A stretch of 47,699 bases of DNA from a virus: IMG/VR virus record IMGVR_UViG_3300022226_000008, positions 1 through 47,699 of that record; one strand, 5' to 3'. This document shows, one piece after another, positions 35,068 through 42,733 of this stretch (positions are counted from its first letter, which is position 1; each line of letters begins with the position of its first letter). Under the pieces are notes generated by a model that was not told the origin of the DNA, searched no databases, and worked only from the letters and a program-made list of their open reading frames with translations. The position numbers and the translations under genes are program-made.

Positions 35068-35908
35068 TATTTATTAACTCCATTATCCTTGTAAAGTTTG
35101 GATCTTCTATTATTTCTGGTAATATAGGTTGATTGTTTTTATTCAATCTACTTTTAGCTAATATGTTTTTCTTTTCTCTAGTTAATAGTACCCGCTTTCC
35201 TTTACTGACAGATAATCTCCATACAAAATCTAAATTGCCAGGAGTATGGTAAGCAGTTTTACCTACCATATCTGGCAATATAAAAGATCTACCAGTTTTT
35301 TCATCTTTGTCTACTTTTTCTAAAGCAGTAAATATAACGTTTACTCCTGCTTTTTCAAAAGCTCTAACAATTCTTTTAGTTTGTGTATCGTTACCATGCC
35401 AGACTACCCAATCTCTGTCATTAGGATCATCTATTTTTCCTTCTTTAACTCTTTTATTTGCAAGTTCTTGTACTGACAATGCTTGTAATGCAGTAATAGA
35501 ATCTATAATAAGAGTTTTATATTTACCAGGATTATTAGCTAGTACCTTAAAGACATTAAACATTTCTCTAACAGTAGTAATATTAACTATATCTAAATTT
35601 GGGTAATCATATTTAAGTGTTAGTGTTCCTCCTTCAATATTAGCAAATAACACTGGCGATAATTCTGGTACATCTGATGCTGTAGCACTTAATAAAGTTT
35701 TGCCTACACCAGGATTTCCAAATATGATTATATCATATAAGATCGCCTGTGGACTATTTCCTAAAGTATAAATATCTAAACCTAATTCACCTTTATTAGT
35801 TGCAGTAATTTTTTTTGAAGGAGTAGGTTTAGATAAATCTGGTTTTGGAACTTCTTTAGCTATGTCATCTAAAATGTTTTCAGTCAATATTTTGTGCTGG
35901 CCTTCCAC
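35060..35908 (-). CDS. RecA-fold ATPase, Sak4-like recombinase
   Basis: The 282-aa protein has Walker A IIFGNPGVGKTLLSA (about residues 62-76), Walker B YKTLIIDSITALQAL, and a C-terminal VSKGKRVLLTREKKN segment. The size fits AAA_24/Sak4 RecA-like phage recombinases acting with SSB. The ATG at 35908 lies in the previous gene; TTG at 35887 overlapping its end is an alternative start. Confidence 0.85.
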   Translation of the reverse strand: MEGQHKILTENILDDIAKEVPKPDLSKPTPSKKITATNKGELGLDIYTLGNSPQAILYDIIIFGNPGVGKTLLSATASDVPELSPVLFANIEGGTLTLKYDYPNLDIVNITTVREMFNVFKVLANNPGKYKTLIIDSITALQALSVQELANKRVKEGKIDDPNDRDWVVWHGNDTQTKRIVRAFEKAGVNVIFTALEKVDKDEKTGRSFILPDMVGKTAYHTPGNLDFVWRLSVSKGKRVLLTREKKNILAKSRLNKNNQPILPEIIEDPNFTRIMELINNV

Positions 35909-36143
35909 TTCTCATTCTTTGTTCTCTATCATATATAGTTGCAGATTTTTTAATTGTATTAATTAATTCTAAATCATCTACGTCTCCATTTATCCTAGCA
36001 TTTTTTTCTACATCATATATAAATCTAACTAAAGCAATTATTAAACCTGACTTAGTTACACCTTTAAAGGATTCTTTTAAAAGAATTTTAATGTATCTAT
36101 CATCTTGACTAGGTAATTTCATATTTAATTGTGCTCTAGTCAT
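35880..36143 (-). CDS. unknown protein next to recombinase
   Basis: An 87-aa basic helical protein (DRYIKILLKESFKGV, GLIIALVRFIYDVEK). ATG shares a base with the preceding stop (TAATG). Possibly a recombination accessory by context. Confidence 0.5.
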   Translation of the reverse strand: MTRAQLNMKLPSQDDRYIKILLKESFKGVTKSGLIIALVRFIYDVEKNARINGDVDDLELINTIKKSATIYDREQRMRSGRPAQNID

Positions 36144-36298
36144 TATATGTCACCCTTACAAGTTGAACAAATTATTTTATTATCATTTTGAATAAGCCAA
36201 CCTCTAGCACGAATCTTTTGTTTAAGTTCTTTTAAATTATTTAAAGGCATAGAACGTAAAAGACAAATATCACATTCGAGAATATAAAGTAATGGCAA
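36143..36298 (-). CDS. 51-aa zinc-ribbon protein, TTG start
   Basis: A TTG start has a strong Shine-Dalgarno GGGGAG six bases upstream, one base after the nuclease stop. The product carries CDIC near its N-terminus and CSTC near its C-terminus, four Cys suited to one zinc ion. Ends in a TAATG junction. Confidence 0.55.
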   Translation of the reverse strand: MPLLYILECDICLLRSMPLNNLKELKQKIRARGWLIQNDNKIICSTCKGDI

Positions 36299-36299
36299 G

Positions 36300-37337
36300 T
36301 TAATCTCCCCTTCTATAGAATTTACTTTTATCTAAGAACCATTGATCTTTATTAGATAATCTAAGTATACATGGTTCTAAGAATTCACAATTATGACATT
36401 TCCATTCACTTACAGAATTATATATACTTGGATTATCTAACATATCTTTTATTTCAGCATGTAATTGATTTTCTTCAATTTTTAATTCAATATTAGTACG
36501 TTGTATTTCATGTCTTACAATATAAGTCTTTTCTGTTTGTTTTAAAAAGTCTAGATATTCTAAGTAAGGTTTAGCTTTTTGTTTAGTTTCTTTAAGAGTT
36601 TCAACAAATAAGTCATAAGTAGTATTTTGATTCTTAGCTTTAGACAATTTACCTGAATTAAGAATCCTTGGGGTCTGTGGAAATCCTTTGTAAATTCCAT
36701 TATATATTAACCCTTCAACTTTGAGGCCCAATTTTTTCATAGCCCACAGGTACGTTGAAAATTGTGTATCTAAAAATAGCCAAGTATAATTAGTTTTCTC
36801 TGTACCAAATGTTTTATGATCCCATATCCAAAGCGTTTCATCTAATCTACGTATAGCTATTAAATCTATAGTACCTTGATATAATACTTTATATTTATCA
36901 GGATCTAAATTAAATAATGTAGGATCTAATTCTATTTCAAATTCAGTTTCTGGTGCATAAGGTATCCATTCTAATATATCATGTTTACCTTGTGTAACAT
37001 AATAATTATTTAATATTCCAAACCCTAAATTATAAAGTTTTTCAAGTAATTGTTTATCATAAAGCTTTTTAGTTTCTTTACTATATATGTATTTGTTAAA
37101 TGCTTCAAATGATCTATCACAAAGTAATTCATATTCAGGAGTGTAAGGATCATCTACCCAATATTCTTTATCATAAAAATATTGCATAGCATAATGCATT
37201 GCACTACCCATAAAGAAATTTTCATTTACAGCACCTATATACTGATATCCTTTCCTTAAAGGAGATTGAAAATCCCATTTTGTTCTACAATTCTTGAATA
37301 AACCTCTATCAGAAGTTCTAATTATTAGTGTTTTCAA
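36300..37337 (-). CDS. RecB/Cas4-like PD-(D/E)XK nuclease
   Basis: The 345-aa protein starts with SDRGLFKNCRTKWDF (conserved N-terminal motif of RecB-family nucleases) and has GSAMHYAMQYFYDKE, the active-site-like LYQGTIDLIAIRR then LWIWDHKTFG (D-x-n-(D/E)-x-K-type), and C-terminal CHNCEFLEPC, which with the early Cys could bind an iron-sulfur cluster as in Cas4/AddB. Probably the recombination exonuclease partner of the Sak4-like protein. TTG start overlapping the preceding stop (TTGA). Confidence 0.85.
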   Translation of the reverse strand: MKTLIIRTSDRGLFKNCRTKWDFQSPLRKGYQYIGAVNENFFMGSAMHYAMQYFYDKEYWVDDPYTPEYELLCDRSFEAFNKYIYSKETKKLYDKQLLEKLYNLGFGILNNYYVTQGKHDILEWIPYAPETEFEIELDPTLFNLDPDKYKVLYQGTIDLIAIRRLDETLWIWDHKTFGTEKTNYTWLFLDTQFSTYLWAMKKLGLKVEGLIYNGIYKGFPQTPRILNSGKLSKAKNQNTTYDLFVETLKETKQKAKPYLEYLDFLKQTEKTYIVRHEIQRTNIELKIEENQLHAEIKDMLDNPSIYNSVSEWKCHNCEFLEPCILRLSNKDQWFLDKSKFYRRGD

Positions 37338-37492
37338 TTTTCAATAAATTCTTTTTCGCACCAACAACAAAAATCATGTGACCATGAATGATTACAATGA
37401 TGTTTACATTCTCTTTTAGAATTAATACATTCTTCTTTTAAAAATTCTAATTGATTATCAATACAAGTAATACATTCTTTTTCTTCTAACAT
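37334..37492 (-). CDS. small Cys/His-rich protein
   Basis: A 52-aa protein containing ECITCID, ECKHHCNHSW and DFCCWC, with at least seven Cys and several His, suggesting two zinc sites. It overlaps the previous gene by 7 bases and the nuclease start by 4. Unknown function. Confidence 0.55.
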   Translation of the reverse strand: MLEEKECITCIDNQLEFLKEECINSKRECKHHCNHSWSHDFCCWCEKEFIEN

Positions 37493-37779
37493 ATTTTAAC
37501 CAAATTGTCTAAGGGAATATTTAATAATTTTCTACTAAATGTTCCGGGTCTTGGATAAGTATAATGGTAACAATTTAAAATAACTCTACCATTAACTGTT
37601 ATATCTATAGTATCTAATTCTACTTCATGTAATTTATCTACAATTAATACTTTAAGTATTTGACCTTTTTCAATATTAAGTTCATCTAGAATTTCTTGTC
37701 TTAAAGGTACAATATGCTTTTGATAAGCATTATTTATTTGAGAACTTAATGAATCTATATGCTTTATTTTGTCATTCAT
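37486..37779 (-). CDS. unknown small protein
   Basis: A 97-aa protein: helical N-terminus (DSLSSQINNAYQKHIVPLRQ) and beta C-terminus (VELDTIDITVNGRVILNCYH). Coupled to the zinc-ribbon gene upstream by ATGA. No family recognised. Confidence 0.5.
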   Translation of the reverse strand: MNDKIKHIDSLSSQINNAYQKHIVPLRQEILDELNIEKGQILKVLIVDKLHEVELDTIDITVNGRVILNCYHYTYPRPGTFSRKLLNIPLDNLVKIC

Positions 37780-38015
37780 AATTCACCCTCTTTAAGACAA
37801 TCTTTGCACATATTATATTCAAACCAATGATGTTCTTTAGTATGAAATGCAAAAATGTTTTTATAATTATCAGGATTCTTTTCGTAATCTTCTTTTTGTC
37901 CAATAGTACAAGCTAAATTTTTTTTAGTTCCACAAGTAATACAAGTAAATATTAGTACAGTTTTCATTGTTCTGTCCTTAGGTGTTCTAGTTTTAAGTAT
38001 GTGTTTACGTGTCAT
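37776..38015 (-). CDS. zinc-ribbon protein with MTRK leader
   Basis: A 79-aa protein: MTRKHILKTRTPKDRT, then MKTVLIFTCITCGTKKN and YNMCKDCLKEG, giving a two-C-x2-C ribbon. The start at 38015 overlaps the previous stop (ATGA), but a second ATG at codon 17 has AAGGA before it. The MTRK leader recurs at 38494-38565. Confidence 0.6.
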   Translation of the reverse strand: MTRKHILKTRTPKDRTMKTVLIFTCITCGTKKNLACTIGQKEDYEKNPDNYKNIFAFHTKEHHWFEYNMCKDCLKEGEL

Positions 38016-38281
38016 AAGAAATGCTTTACAGATAGTCCTTTAAGTTCTAAATTATCAATTCTTAAATTAAATGAACTAGTTTCCATTTCTCTAGGTCCAA
38101 TTATAATCATTACAATATTACTATTATCTACAGAATCTTTATCTTTTAATGCAGTTCTAATTCTTTTTTCTATTGTAGATGATGAGTCCCAAACTTCACA
38201 ATAAAGTCCTTTATCTCTAATCAATTTAAATATATATTGTGCATAGTTTTCTTGTTCTTTATTTATTGGAAATATCCTCAT
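38012..38281 (-). CDS. orphan anticodon-binding domain of class II aminoacyl-tRNA synthetase
   Basis: The 89-aa protein reads like the isolated C-terminal anticodon-binding domain (HGTP_anticodon) of threonyl/prolyl/histidyl-tRNA synthetases: YAQYIFKLIRDKGLYCEVWD, TIEKRIRTALKD, VMIIIGPREMETSSFNLR. No catalytic domain is nearby. It may bind a tRNA, perhaps one of the three phage tRNAs. Coupled by ATGA on both sides. Confidence 0.7.
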   Translation of the reverse strand: MRIFPINKEQENYAQYIFKLIRDKGLYCEVWDSSSTIEKRIRTALKDKDSVDNSNIVMIIIGPREMETSSFNLRIDNLELKGLSVKHFL

Positions 38282-38469
38282 TCTATAATACTTCCTGGAG
38301 GAACTTCCTTATATTCACCTTTATTGTCTACAATAGCTTTAGTACTAACTATTGAACTTTGCATTCTCATACTACCGATATTTAAATTAGTTGTAAATTT
38401 TGAAATATCATCTAAGTATCTTTCAATATTATCATATTCATATTCTAGTACTCTTAATACTCTAATCAT
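38278..38469 (-). CDS. small phage protein, actinophage type
   Basis: A 63-aa protein starting MIRVLRVLEYEYDNIERYLD, a pattern I associate with short actinophage proteins of unknown function, ending in VPPGSIIE. Its ATG lies in TAATG directly after the duplicated helicase 3' end. Confidence 0.6.
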   Translation of the reverse strand: MIRVLRVLEYEYDNIERYLDDISKFTTNLNIGSMRMQSSIVSTKAIVDNKGEYKEVPPGSIIE

Positions 38470-38523
38470 TAGCCCATTAGTCTTTCATCTAGTTTAATTG
38501 GATTGCCTTCGGCATCTATATCG
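38469..38523 (-). repeat. duplicated 3' end of the helicase gene (recombination scar)
   Basis: About 55 bases match the 3' end of the helicase gene at 39068-39122 with four differences. In the GDIDAEGNPIKLDERLMG frame all four differences are at third codon positions and silent. Copy and original bound the block 38524-39067. Confidence 0.8.
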
Positions 38524-38565
38524 CCCCTTTGGAGTTTTAGTTTTAAGTATACTTTTACGTGTCAT
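38494..38565 (-). pseudogene. truncated MTRK-leader gene fragment
   Basis: MTRKSILKTKTPKGR matches the start of the protein at 37776-38015 (MTRKHILKTRTPKDRT) and then runs out of frame into the helicase-end copy. It looks like a gene start joined to a foreign 3' end by recombination. Confidence 0.55.
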
Positions 38566-38740
38566 TATTATACCCAGCTATATCTTGAAAATCAATTTTA
38601 AAATTTTCAAGGTATGGAGCTGCATCTATCAAAGAAGCTTCCCATAACCATTTAGTTTTTTCAGCATCTATTATTGCTTTTTCTGGAATTAAATTTACAT
38701 CATATTCAAATTCAATTGTAACTTTTATTCTTGTTAACAT
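38555..38740 (-). CDS. small protein related to that at 30688-30900
   Basis: A 61-aa protein (TRIKVTIEFEYDVNLIPEK, then LENFKIDFQDIAGY). Shares its N-terminal strand pattern with the protein at 30688-30900. TAATG junction with the tiny gene before it. Inside the repeat-flanked block. Confidence 0.55.
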   Translation of the reverse strand: MLTRIKVTIEFEYDVNLIPEKAIIDAEKTKWLWEASLIDAAPYLENFKIDFQDIAGYNNDT

Positions 38741-38820
38741 TAGAATAATGTAATTCCTAAGTAAGATAGCAGTAAGCTATTTGCTAAGTTGACTAACTTA
38801 TAAAATGTTTCTTCACTCAT
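38740..38820 (-). CDS. 26-aa micro-protein
   Basis: Product MSEETFYKLVNLANSLLLSY ends GITLF; weakly hydrophobic, may associate with membranes. Placed 8 bases after the previous stop and TAATG-coupled to the next gene. Existence is suggested only by packing. Confidence 0.35.
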   Translation of the reverse strand: MSEETFYKLVNLANSLLLSYLGITLF

Positions 38821-38828
38821 AATCTATA

Positions 38829-39071
38829 TCAATCATCTGTTGCTAAGTAGTCTGGTAATTGCATTTCATTTTCTTCTAGTATTTTCTTAGTAACTTGAAA
38901 TATTGATTTTGTTTCATCATAGTATTCATCGCGTTTGTTCATCACTTCTTCTGGATTTAAACCAAGCAATTTCCAAAGGTTAAGTTCTTCACCACGAACA
39001 TCACCTAAATGGTCTGCTAAAGCTAAACCACAGAGCACATCAATTATTATTTCTTTTTCTTCATTAGTCAT
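38829..39071 (-). CDS. unknown acidic protein next to helicase
   Basis: An 80-aa protein (KEIIIDVLCGLALADHLGD, LLGLNPEEVMNKRDEYYD). ATG overlaps the helicase stop (ATGA). It is part of the block bounded by helicase-end repeats. Unknown function. Confidence 0.55.
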   Translation of the reverse strand: MTNEEKEIIIDVLCGLALADHLGDVRGEELNLWKLLGLNPEEVMNKRDEYYDETKSIFQVTKKILEENEMQLPDYLATDD

Positions 39072-40684
39072 CCCATTAGTCTTTCGTCTAGTTTAATTGG
39101 ATTACCTTCTGCATCTATATCACCAACAGTTTTAAGGATTTCAAAGTACTTAGATTGTATACCTTTAATTCTTTCCTCATCAATAGTATCATTAGCAATA
39201 ACATTAAGTAATGTTATATGATTCTTTTGTCCTTGCCTGTGGAGTCTTGAAATAGCTTGTTCATTTGCAGTAGGTCCCCATGCTCTGTCAAGAAATATCA
39301 TGTGTGAACAAACTTGCTGTAAACCATCCATACCTGTTCCAGCAGAACCAATTGTACCAATAAAAGCTTGAATTTCTGGTTTAGTTATAAATTGTTCTTT
39401 ATGCCAAGGCTTTTTCTTATCAGGTACATTACCAGAATATTCTACATATTCTATAGTTCTTTTATTTTTAATCTTTTTTCTTGCTTCTAATTTTTTAGCA
39501 AGTAATGCAATTGGTTTAGCAAATTGAGAAAATATAACAAACTTTTGCGGTGCATATTCCTCAAGAATTTGAATTACTAAATCAAGTTTAGCACTAGGAT
39601 CTTCTAAGAGATATTGTAAACCTTTTTTATTTTCAGGATCTTTATAACCAGTAAAACTAGGAGTCCCTAACGCAAAAATTTGTAAACGCTGCATTTGAAC
39701 CATAGCAGCTTTGCTAATCATAGGCTCTGATAAACCTGTTTTATTATTATCAATCCAGGCTACCATTTTAGAATCCATATCATCATATAGTTTGCGTTGT
39801 TTAGGGTACAAATCTACATAAAGATTTTCTTCTAATATTTCTGGAAGATCTAAAACATCTGATTTTAATACTCTAGAATAGAATGGTTTAATTGAAAGTA
39901 ATCCTTCTGTTAACCATTCTTCACTAGGCCCTTTAATTTTACGGTATCCATCAAAACCTATAGTGTAATCTACATACTTATCAAAGAATTTCCAATAAGA
40001 TAATCCTCCCCTACCATAAGTTACAGGCTTTATATGATTAAGAATAGACCACAGGTCATCAGGATTATTTGTTACTGGTGAGCCCGACATATCAGTAACA
40101 AATTTAATCTTACCATCATTAGTAATCTTTTTAACTGCTAATGTATTTTCAATATTTCTACTTTTAATAGAATGACATTCATCTAATATTAAATGACTTA
40201 TACCTAATTTAGGATCGGCTAATAAATAATCATAAGTTTTAAGTTTACAAGTACATTTATTAGCTTGTTTACATTTACGCTTTTTACAAGGTATTAAATT
40301 CTTTAAATCTTTAGTTTTAATACCTTCAATGTTAATAATAAAATAGGTATACTCACTTCTAGGATCTTTAAGATGCCTAAGAAATAATTTTCTATAGTTA
40401 CCTTTCCTATTTACAACATAAGCTTTATATGGAGTACCATTATGTATAGTTTTTCTCCAACTATCATGAGTAGCATGAGGCGCAATAATTAAAGTTTTAG
40501 TAACATATCCTGCTACTCTATATTGTAAATCTCTTTCAATGGCAAATATAGTTTTACCTGTACCCATATCCCATGCAGCAATATATCTAGGTTGACCAAA
40601 AGCTTCTTTAACAATTCGCTTTTGATGGTCAAAGAGTTTGCCTGTGAGATTAATGTTAGGTGGAATGTAAATCTGTTGTTTCAT
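39068..40684 (-). CDS. SNF2-type DNA helicase/translocase
   Basis: The 538-aa protein has SF2 helicase motifs: Q-like LFDHQKRIVKEAF, motif I AAWDMGTGKTIFA, motif II HLILDECHSIKS (DECH), motif III DMSGSPVTN, and C-terminal motifs FVIFSQFAKPI and LQQVCSHMIFLDRAWGPTANEQAISRLHRQGQ (V-VI). This is the layout of SNF2/RapA-like proteins common in phage replication modules. Its 3' end is duplicated at 38469-38523. Confidence 0.92.
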   Translation of the reverse strand: MKQQIYIPPNINLTGKLFDHQKRIVKEAFGQPRYIAAWDMGTGKTIFAIERDLQYRVAGYVTKTLIIAPHATHDSWRKTIHNGTPYKAYVVNRKGNYRKLFLRHLKDPRSEYTYFIINIEGIKTKDLKNLIPCKKRKCKQANKCTCKLKTYDYLLADPKLGISHLILDECHSIKSRNIENTLAVKKITNDGKIKFVTDMSGSPVTNNPDDLWSILNHIKPVTYGRGGLSYWKFFDKYVDYTIGFDGYRKIKGPSEEWLTEGLLSIKPFYSRVLKSDVLDLPEILEENLYVDLYPKQRKLYDDMDSKMVAWIDNNKTGLSEPMISKAAMVQMQRLQIFALGTPSFTGYKDPENKKGLQYLLEDPSAKLDLVIQILEEYAPQKFVIFSQFAKPIALLAKKLEARKKIKNKRTIEYVEYSGNVPDKKKPWHKEQFITKPEIQAFIGTIGSAGTGMDGLQQVCSHMIFLDRAWGPTANEQAISRLHRQGQKNHITLLNVIANDTIDEERIKGIQSKYFEILKTVGDIDAEGNPIKLDERLMG

Positions 40685-40898
40685 GGTTCGTTATAATAAT
40701 TTCTTTAAGTAATTCATAAACATTAAGTATTTCCATATTCATTTCATCTAAAAAGGCTTGGATAATTTCTTTTCTAGGCGGAGTATTTAGAATTCTTGCA
40801 GGATCAATACCTTTAAGTAATTGAGAACAATCATTAGCTAATCTAGCAATATCCTGTAATGTTTCATAAATTTTTTGATTATTAGTTTGAATAGTCAT
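40656..40898 (-). CDS. unknown helical protein upstream of helicase
   Basis: An 80-aa helical protein (KIYETLQDIARLANDCSQLL, RKEIIQAFLDEMNMEILNVY) overlapping the helicase by 29 bases. May act with the helicase. No family recognised. Confidence 0.55.
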   Translation of the reverse strand: MTIQTNNQKIYETLQDIARLANDCSQLLKGIDPARILNTPPRKEIIQAFLDEMNMEILNVYELLKEIIITNHETTDLHST

Positions 40899-40899
40899 T

Positions 40900-41184
40900 T
40901 TATTCTTCTTCTATGATTGTCATAGTGTCTTCTGCTTTAACACCTGAATTATGTACTGCCAAAATCAAATCAATATGAGAACACTTATGTCGAAAATGCC
41001 AGCCTGGACAAGTGCATCCCATATTAGTAGAAATTAGTCTTTGTTTTCTTCCAAGATATTCAGGCTTAAATACAGAATACCATTTATTGGGTTCTGTATT
41101 AGAACGAACCAACCAAACTTCACATTGCCCTTTTTCTTCAACATTCTGTTCATATTTCTTTTTCATAATAATTTTGTTTTCCAT
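40900..41184 (-). CDS. SWIM-type zinc-finger protein
   Basis: The 94-aa protein contains CTCPGWHFRHKCSHIDLILA, a C-x-C...C-x-H SWIM zinc-binding motif. SWIM domains accompany SNF2 helicases in bacteria and phages, and here a SNF2-type helicase is the second gene downstream. A role in DNA or protein binding with that helicase is likely. Confidence 0.7.
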   Translation of the reverse strand: MENKIIMKKKYEQNVEEKGQCEVWLVRSNTEPNKWYSVFKPEYLGRKQRLISTNMGCTCPGWHFRHKCSHIDLILAVHNSGVKAEDTMTIIEEE

Positions 41185-41185
41185 T

Positions 41186-41644
41186 TTACTTTAACCTTTG
41201 AAGTAGTGTTTTAAGTGTTTCGATTTCAGCTTCAAGTTCAATTATTTTATTAGTATTTCTAGTAATTCTGTCATCTAACATATCAATTCTAGTATTTACT
41301 TTTTTACTAGTACCTGCATTTTTTCTTGACCACATTATTGGTGTAGGTCTTTGAATTAATCTAAACCTAGAAGGTGTTGTTCCACCGCCTCTAAATTCTC
41401 TTTCAATAGAACCTAATTGAAATAATGTTTTACTTACTCTATTATGATAAGAACTAGGTACATCTGTATTTTCATACACATGATTCATATGTCCTAAATA
41501 GTAAAAACCTTCCGTATATTGATCACCATGTTCTTTCATATAATCATATGCAGCTAAACAATGGTAATAAATCTTAGGGAGATCTTTCTCATCTTCTGTA
41601 TTATCTTCTTTAAAGTTATCTACTTCTGTAATTGATTCTGTCAT
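41186..41644 (-). CDS. unknown protein with C-terminal coiled coil
   Basis: A 152-aa protein: acidic N-terminus, a middle with YYHCLAAYDYMKEHG and RVSKTLFQLGSIEREFRGG (possible winged-helix), and a C-terminal coiled coil (DRITRNTNKIIELEAEIETL). May bind DNA. No family assigned. Confidence 0.55.
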   Translation of the reverse strand: MTESITEVDNFKEDNTEDEKDLPKIYYHCLAAYDYMKEHGDQYTEGFYYLGHMNHVYENTDVPSSYHNRVSKTLFQLGSIEREFRGGGTTPSRFRLIQRPTPIMWSRKNAGTSKKVNTRIDMLDDRITRNTNKIIELEAEIETLKTLLQRLK

Positions 41645-41646
41645 AT

Positions 41647-41793
41647 TTACTCAATTTCATCATCATCAGGATAATTTATCAATCCACATTGTGGGCATTT
41701 TAAACCTTCTGGACTATTTAATAAATGATCTTCATTAAAATCATAATCACATTCAATACAACCTATAGTTTCTATTTCATTTTTTGTTTTCAT
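41647..41793 (-). CDS. 48-aa zinc-ribbon protein
   Basis: A small frame between the tRNA and the gene at 41644 encoding IGCIECDYDFNED and LKCPQCGLINYPDDD: two C-x2-C pairs, a classic ribbon. The ATG at 41793 is only 3 bases from the tRNA 3' end. Confidence 0.6.
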   Translation of the reverse strand: MKTKNEIETIGCIECDYDFNEDHLLNSPEGLKCPQCGLINYPDDDEIE

Positions 41794-41795
41794 AG

Positions 41796-41870
41796 TAGGG
41801 CCACTGGGATTTGAACCCAGAATCCAGACATTATGAGTGTCTTGCTTTAACCTGATTAAGCTATAGCCCC
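41796..41870 (-). tRNA. tRNA with CAU anticodon (Met or Ile2)
   Basis: A full 75-nt cloverleaf on the - strand: acceptor GGGGCTA/TGGCCCT with two G-U pairs, anticodon stem AGACA/TGTCT with loop CTCATAA (anticodon CAU), T arm CTGGG-TTCAAAT-CCCAG, discriminator A, no encoded CCA. In this AT-rich phage a lysidine-modified Ile2 tRNA reading AUA would fit the other two tRNAs better than a Met tRNA, but the sequence alone does not decide. Confidence 0.9.
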
Positions 41871-41880
41871 AAAACTCTAA

Positions 41881-42109
41881 TTAATTAGTTCCTACATAAA
41901 TATAAGACCAAAAATCACAATCCCAATACCCAGTAATACAAATATACATTTTCCATTGTCCTATACCTGAAATAGGTCCTCTTTCTTTAACAGAACCACA
42001 GGAATTTGCTGTTTGATACCAAATTTGTGAACCTGAATATAATTACTATAAATATTTGAAAACTATCGACCCAATTAAGACCCTGTGGTTGTATGTTATG
42101 AGCTATCAT
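41881..42109 (-). pseudogene. probable frameshifted gene remnant
   Basis: One frame starts MIAHNIQPQGLNWVDSF at 42109 and a different frame continues YSGSQIWYQTANSCGSV ... GQWKMYICITGYWDCDFW and ends YIYVGTN at 41881. The second part has coding-like, Trp/Tyr-rich composition but no start. Two frame changes near 42040-42060 would join the parts. It could be a decayed gene or a sequencing error. Confidence 0.45.
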
Positions 42110-42239
42110 TTTCCTGTTCTATTCTTTCGTAAATTTTTCTAGCTGATTCAATTTGTTTTTGTGTAGGTTTAATTTCTTCTGCTTTTCGCTTATCTTCTTT
42201 AGCTAATTCTCTACCTTTTTTAATATCTTTACTACTCAT
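42096..42239 (-). CDS. 47-aa charged helical protein
   Basis: Product SSKDIKKGRELAKEDKRKAE continues with KPTQKQIESARKIYERI; highly charged. It overlaps its neighbours by a few bases in the style of this array. Unknown function. Confidence 0.45.
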   Translation of the reverse strand: MSSKDIKKGRELAKEDKRKAEEIKPTQKQIESARKIYERIEQENDSS

Positions 42240-42351
42240 TGTTTTCCTCTGGAATTTCTTCTGGTTGTTTATGTCCTGGTGGACTAGCTGGAGGAACTTT
42301 AGGTAATTTTTCTCTTAAAGGATTTTTTGGTTTTTTATCATCATCAGCCAT
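42232..42351 (-). CDS. 39-aa Pro/Lys/Glu-rich protein
   Basis: Product with MADDDKKPKNPLREKLPKVP, then SPPGHKQPEEIPEE; probably disordered. Overlaps neighbouring genes by 8 bases on each side. Expression is inferred only from packing. Confidence 0.4.
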   Translation of the reverse strand: MADDDKKPKNPLREKLPKVPPASPPGHKQPEEIPEENNE

Positions 42352-42610
42352 CTAAATACTCTGCAATCATTGTAAGAACTTTATCTATTTCAATTAAAAG
42401 TTCTGTAGCATCTTTTTTAGGTTCAATTTTTCTAAGATTCTGCATTCTATGTAAACCTAAACCTAGATCCTTTTCATATTTTACTACTATTTTCCAATAA
42501 CCATCAGAATTATCCCATAATGGTGGACTTACTATAGTGCATGTATTACCATGAGTCGATAATACTCTTTCACCAATTGAATATTCATTTACATCTCTAT
42601 AAGTTTCCAT
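42344..42610 (-). CDS. small SH3-like barrel protein
   Basis: An 88-aa protein: YSIGERVLSTHGNTCTIVSP, YWKIVVKYEKDLG, then a helical tail (DATELLIEIDKVLTMIAEYL). Beta-barrel plus helix. Preceded by tRNA-Leu. Unknown role. Confidence 0.55.
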   Translation of the reverse strand: METYRDVNEYSIGERVLSTHGNTCTIVSPPLWDNSDGYWKIVVKYEKDLGLGLHRMQNLRKIEPKKDATELLIEIDKVLTMIAEYLDG

Positions 42611-42642
42611 TTTAATTATTCTCCTTTTTTTTAATTCTACAG

Positions 42643-42726
42643 TACTCCTGGAGGGGATCGAACCCTCACGGTATTTCTACCACAAGATTTTAAGTCTTGC
42701 GCGTCTGCCAATTCCGCCACAGGAGC
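42643..42726 (-). tRNA. tRNA-Leu (UAA anticodon)
   Basis: An 84-nt type II tRNA on the - strand: acceptor GCTCCTG/CAGGAGT, anticodon stem CAAGA/TCTTG region with loop CTTAAAA (UAA), a short variable arm (TGGTAGAAATACCG), T arm GAGGG-TTCGATC-CCCTC, discriminator A, no encoded CCA. It contains a CCACAGG at 42717. It reads UUA, a very common codon here. Confidence 0.93.
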
Positions 42727-42733
42727 AAATCCA

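Noticed and set aside
38001-38497. + strand frames opposite the anticodon-binding-domain gene
   Set aside because: They lack start signals and lie opposite an unbroken chain of ATGA-coupled genes.
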